DNA from: RUG14871 sp045539425
GTDB lineage: Bacteria > Bacillota_I > Bacilli_A > Erysipelotrichales > Erysipelotrichaceae
Assembly: GCA_045539425.1 (NCBI GenBank)
Contig: JAZQFH010000035.1
Span: 1 to 43,224 of the forward strand
Direction of reading: 5' to 3'
DNA length: 43,224 nucleotides
The position numbers and the translations under genes are program-made. This document shows, one piece after another, positions 40,842-43,224 of this stretch (the first letter of the stretch is position 1; every line of letters begins with the position of its first letter). Below the pieces are notes generated by a model. The model was not told the origin of the DNA. It did not search any database and saw only the letters and a list, made by a program, of their open reading frames with translations.

Positions 40842-42173
40842 ATGTTGAAACGAAAAATGACAGAGCGGCTGAACAAATGGAAGAATGATCCGTATAAAAA
40901 ACCGCTGATAATCAAAGGTGTGCGTCAGTGCGGAAAGACTTTCAGTGTTTTGGATTTTGCACGTTTGAATTATTCCCATGTGATCTATATCAATTTTTTT
41001 GAAAACCCGGAATATGCATCTTTGTTTTCCGGATCTTTGAAGGTTGATGATTTGATTATGTATATGTCAGCGCTGCTTGGAACAGAAGCGGTTTTTGAAG
41101 AGGGACAGACTATTATCATTCTTGATGAAATACAGCATTGCCCGAATGCCAGAACATCTCTAAAATTTTTTAAAACAGATGGCCGCTATGATGTGATTGC
41201 GACAGGTTCATTACTTGGCGTAAGCGGGTATGGAGATGAGGAATTGTCGATCCCCGTCGGCTATGAAGAAATCATAGAAATGTATCCGTTGGATTTTGAA
41301 GAGTTTCTCTGGGCAAACGGGATCAGTGAACAGGTGATTGATTTACTGCAGAACAGTCTGGAGCAGTGTTCACCTGTACCTGAACCGATTCATAATCGGA
41401 TGAGAGAACTGCTTCTGCAATATGCTGTTATAGGAGGTATGCCGGAGGTTGTGCAGCGGTTTATCGATACCCATCAGATCTCGCAGACTCTTTTGCTGCA
41501 AAGAAATATTCTTGATGAATACAGGAATGATATGGTGAAATACGCAGTCGGGAAAGATAAATCCAAAATTCGGGAATGCTTTGACTCGATTCCCAAACAG
41601 TTAGCAAAAGAAAACAAGAAATTTCAGTATTCCGTGATCCGAAAGAAGGGAACTTCTGAGATGTATCAAGGTAGTATCAAATGGATCGAAGATGCCGGGA
41701 TTATCAGAAGATGCTATAACCTAACATTGCCTGAACTGCCTCTGGATGGGAATGCAATCCCGGAAATATTCAAAGTATATATGGCAGATACAGGTCTCTT
41801 CACCGCAATGCTGGAAGATGGATCACAGTACGATATTCTCAAGGGAAATCTGTATGTTTATAAAGGAGCAGTCTTTGAAAATCTAATGGGGGATATCATT
41901 GGAAAGAGTGGAAGAAACCTGTACTATTTCCATAAAGATTCCGGGCTGGAGATTGACTTTATCATCCGTTTTCAGAATGAAGCAGCTCTTCTGGAGATCA
42001 AAGCTTCAACCGGAAATGCAAAAAGTGTAAAAACAATTCTTGCGCATCCCGAGAAGTACCATGTACAACGTGCTGTTAAGCTGGGAAATGATTACAATGT
42101 GGGATATGCGAATGGAATACTGACACTGCCATCTTACATGGGCTTTCTGCTATGCCGTGATACCATTCTCTGA
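40842..42173 (+). CDS. ATPase 2 of the cassette array (AAA_14/DUF4143 family)
   Basis: A 443-residue P-loop ATPase of the same family as its neighbour but clearly different in sequence. Walker A is GVRQCGKT (26-33), Walker B ends IIILDEIQ (about 92-99) and ATGSLLGV follows. The C-terminal DUF4143 domain shows a PD-(D/E)xK-like pattern (LEIDFIIRF then LLEIKAS, about 368-388). ATG 40842 has AGGTGG 6 bases upstream. The last codons and the stop are formed by the TACCATT-type arm words of repeat B, so the gene end and the element end merge. Its role is unknown; defence, toxin-antitoxin-like or maintenance functions are possible but unproved. Confidence 0.87.
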   Translation: MLKRKMTERLNKWKNDPYKKPLIIKGVRQCGKTFSVLDFARLNYSHVIYINFFENPEYASLFSGSLKVDDLIMYMSALLGTEAVFEEGQTIIILDEIQHCPNARTSLKFFKTDGRYDVIATGSLLGVSGYGDEELSIPVGYEEIIEMYPLDFEEFLWANGISEQVIDLLQNSLEQCSPVPEPIHNRMRELLLQYAVIGGMPEVVQRFIDTHQISQTLLLQRNILDEYRNDMVKYAVGKDKSKIRECFDSIPKQLAKENKKFQYSVIRKKGTSEMYQGSIKWIEDAGIIRRCYNLTLPELPLDGNAIPEIFKVYMADTGLFTAMLEDGSQYDILKGNLYVYKGAVFENLMGDIIGKSGRNLYYFHKDSGLEIDFIIRFQNEAALLEIKASTGNAKSVKTILAHPEKYHVQRAVKLGNDYNVGYANGILTLPSYMGFLLCRDTIL

Positions 42174-42304
42174 TACCATTTTGCTACCATGCGTATCGTA
42201 AACGAGATAGATGTGAGTGAATATCGTAGATATAAATGCATGAAATATATCAAATAGTAAATCATTTACTTTACGTGCAGGAAATCATTGTTGAGTGGGA
42301 GTGA
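42170..42304 (+). repeat. 135-base repeat, copy B (candidate attR-type end)
   Basis: It matches 40606-40740 over its full length. It holds TACCATTTTGCTACCA (42174-42189), TAGATGTGAGTGAATAT (42208-42224; 16 of 17 with the inverse of the left arm at 38681) and the core GAGTGGGAGTGA (42293-42304). It begins inside the end of ATPase 2. Confidence 0.8.
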
Positions 42305-42308
42305 GTCG

Positions 42309-42400
42309 CAAATCAAATAAACAATATTGCACAAATCACTTAAATAAATTACAGCAAATCATATAAATATAATACCTCAAATCACTTAAATTCATGTTAT
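42309..42400 (+). repeat. Four direct repeats with an exact 23-base period ahead of ATPase 3
   Basis: CAAATCA starts at 42309, 42332, 42355 and 42378, each exactly 23 bases apart. In all four units the next bases are two variable ones and TAAA, the fifth base being T in three units. The rest of each unit is variable and A+T-rich. The last unit runs into the extended -10 box of the gene. The layout suggests an operator array, or less likely replication iterons. Confidence 0.85.
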
Positions 42401-42403
42401 AAT
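42395..42403 (+). promoter_or_regulatory. Extended -10 promoter of ATPase 3
   Basis: TGTTATAAT (42395-42403) is a complete extended -10 element, 25 bases before the ATG. The place of the -35 box is taken by the last of the 23-base repeats, so a repeat-binding protein could activate or block the promoter. Confidence 0.65.
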
Positions 42404-42428
42404 GGTTTTGGTGAAGAGGTATTTTAAT

Positions 42429-43224
42429 ATGGAGTATAAGAAAAGAGTTGTAGATGCACAATTTGCAATAAGAATGGAAGCGTTGGGGGCGGTACAAATA
42501 AAAGGCCCGAAGGGATGCGGGAAGACAACGACTGCGAAACAGAAAGCCAGAAGTGTAATTGAGTTTCAAGATGAAGATAACAGAGAGAATCTTCTGATGA
42601 TAGCGAATACGAAACCATCGGATCTGTTGAAAGGCGAAAAACCGATATTGTTTGATGAGTGGCAGGACGCTCCGAAAATATGGGGCGCTATCAGAAAAGA
42701 TGTGGATGACAGCGGCTTGAGCGGACAGTATATTCTGACTGGATCATCCTCAAAAGAAGTTGAAACGCCTCACACAGGGACATTAAGGATATCTACACTG
42801 AAAATGTATCCAATGAGTTTATATGAGTCGGGGGATTCCAATGGGACTGTATCATTAATGGATCTGTTTACTCATCAGGACGAAATAACAACCTGTAAAT
42901 CTGATCTGACGATCGATGATATCAAATTTGTTATCTGCAGGGGAGGTTGGCCCAGAACAGTCAATCTACAGTCGGATAAAGCCAAGCTCCAAATAGCAAA
43001 AGAACTATTTAATCAAACTTGTGATACTGATATTTCGAATGTTGACAATACAAAAAGAAACCCGCAATGGGCAAGAACGATACTAAGATCATATGCGCGA
43101 AATATATGTACAACTGCCGATACGAAAACTGTGTATGGAGACACGGCGGCAACTACAGGAATGTCACAGCCGACATTTCAGGATTATATTGCTGCACTTA
43201 ATAAGTTGTATATCATTGAAGATG
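42429..43224 (+). CDS. ATPase 3 of the cassette array (AAA_14 family), cut by the right edge
   Basis: I translated this directly, since the frame stays open to the last base (265 codons visible). Walker A is GPKGCGKT (26-33) and Walker B is ILFDEWQDAP near residues 72-81; LTGSSSKE follows. It belongs to the same superfamily as ATPases 1 and 2 but to another branch (DEWQ instead of DEVQ or DEIQ). GAAGAGGT lies 8 bases before ATG 42429. The visible end (TGMSQPTFQDYIAALNKLYI) is the winged-helix part that precedes DUF4143 in such proteins. The C-terminal domain is beyond the window. Confidence 0.85.
   Translation, partial: MEYKKRVVDAQFAIRMEALGAVQIKGPKGCGKTTTAKQKARSVIEFQDEDNRENLLMIANTKPSDLLKGEKPILFDEWQDAPKIWGAIRKDVDDSGLSGQYILTGSSSKEVETPHTGTLRISTLKMYPMSLYESGDSNGTVSLMDLFTHQDEITTCKSDLTIDDIKFVICRGGWPRTVNLQSDKAKLQIAKELFNQTCDTDISNVDNTKRNPQWARTILRSYARNICTTADTKTVYGDTAATTGMSQPTFQDYIAALNKLYIIED

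Larger units (their letters stand above)
38627..43224. mobile_element. Probable array of integrative cassettes at the guaA 3' end (CIME-like), open at the right edge
   Basis: The unit starts at the 12-base guaA end GAGTGGGAATGA (38627-38638). Near copies GAGTGGGAAT (40729) and GAGTGGGAGTGA (42293) each end a 135-base repeat. The left end carries the arm motif ATATTCACTCATATCTA (38681-38697). The right ends carry its reverse complement (16 of 17 at 42208-42224; 13 of 17 at 40644-40660). This inverted-arm, direct-core plan is that of attL and attR of tyrosine-recombinase elements. The two units are 2,102 and 1,564 bases long, each with one complete ATPase gene; a third begins and is cut. No integrase is seen, so these may be elements mobilised in trans, or remnants. 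Confidence 0.6.

Noticed and set aside
42309..42400. The 23-base-period units as a CRISPR array
   Set aside because: Only about 11-12 bases of each unit are conserved and the variable part is only about 10 bases. Repeats and spacers of CRISPR arrays are 25-40 bases each, and no cas genes are near.

Overview
The window looks like chromosomal DNA of a low-to-mid GC Bacillota, most likely class Erysipelotrichia or a close relative. The reasons are the S10-spc-alpha ribosomal order with adk-map-infA-rpmJ inserted, a zinc-type S14, an adenylate kinase with a Cys4 lid, no rpmD (L30) between rpsE and rplO, a GSIII-type glutamine synthetase, strong AGGAGG ribosome binding sites and simple hairpin/U-tract terminators. 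The class assignment is inference; the phylum is well supported.

Layout. 1-254: three tRNA genes on the minus strand (Ser-GCT, Asp-GTC, Gly-GCC cut by the edge). 438-1316: a membrane-anchored DUF4349 protein. 1492-5959: an operon of two tandem HypB-type nickel GTPases, a 929-residue Fe-S/flavin oxidoreductase fusion and HypA, with no hydrogenase or urease structural genes in view. 6141-7610: a DUF1593 (nucleoside-hydrolase-like) protein. 7964-22085: the S10-spc-alpha operon from rpsJ to rplQ, preceded by an extended -10 promoter and a folded leader. 22176-25441: a Gfo/Idh/MocA oxidoreductase, then a GNAT/PHP-phosphatase/patatin operon. 25549-29742: a LysR regulator divergent from pepT, then mntP, a sirtuin and rubrerythrin. 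29788-33067: an Fe-S flavoprotein-like reductase and a nucleoside salvage operon (two nucleoside hydrolases plus deoD). 33343-38638: pyrG, glnN and guaA, which join a glutamine producer to two glutamine amidotransferases; a terminator sits in the pyrG leader and may be an attenuator.

From the last codons of guaA to the right edge the DNA changes character. It is more A+T-rich and holds three successive genes for AAA_14 ATPases (DUF4143 type where the C-terminus is visible). The last 12 bases of guaA (GAGTGGGAATGA) reappear, slightly degenerate, at 40729 and 42293. Each reappearance is at the end of a 135-base repeat, and the two repeats are about 84 % identical by hand count. A 17-base arm motif just after guaA recurs in inverted orientation inside these repeats. 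This is the geometry expected of attL and attR ends of tyrosine-recombinase integrative elements stacked at the guaA 3' end. No integrase gene is visible, so the units look like small non-autonomous (CIME-like) cassettes, each carrying essentially one ATPase gene.

Each ATPase gene is also preceded by its own private set of short direct repeats; the third has four copies at an exact 23-base period ending on its -10 box. Two further repeat clusters at 38779-38829 and 38956-38998 may be operators or relics of lost modules. This cassette array is the part of the window most likely to be a poorly described system. All gene functions are assigned from motifs read by eye; no database search was run.
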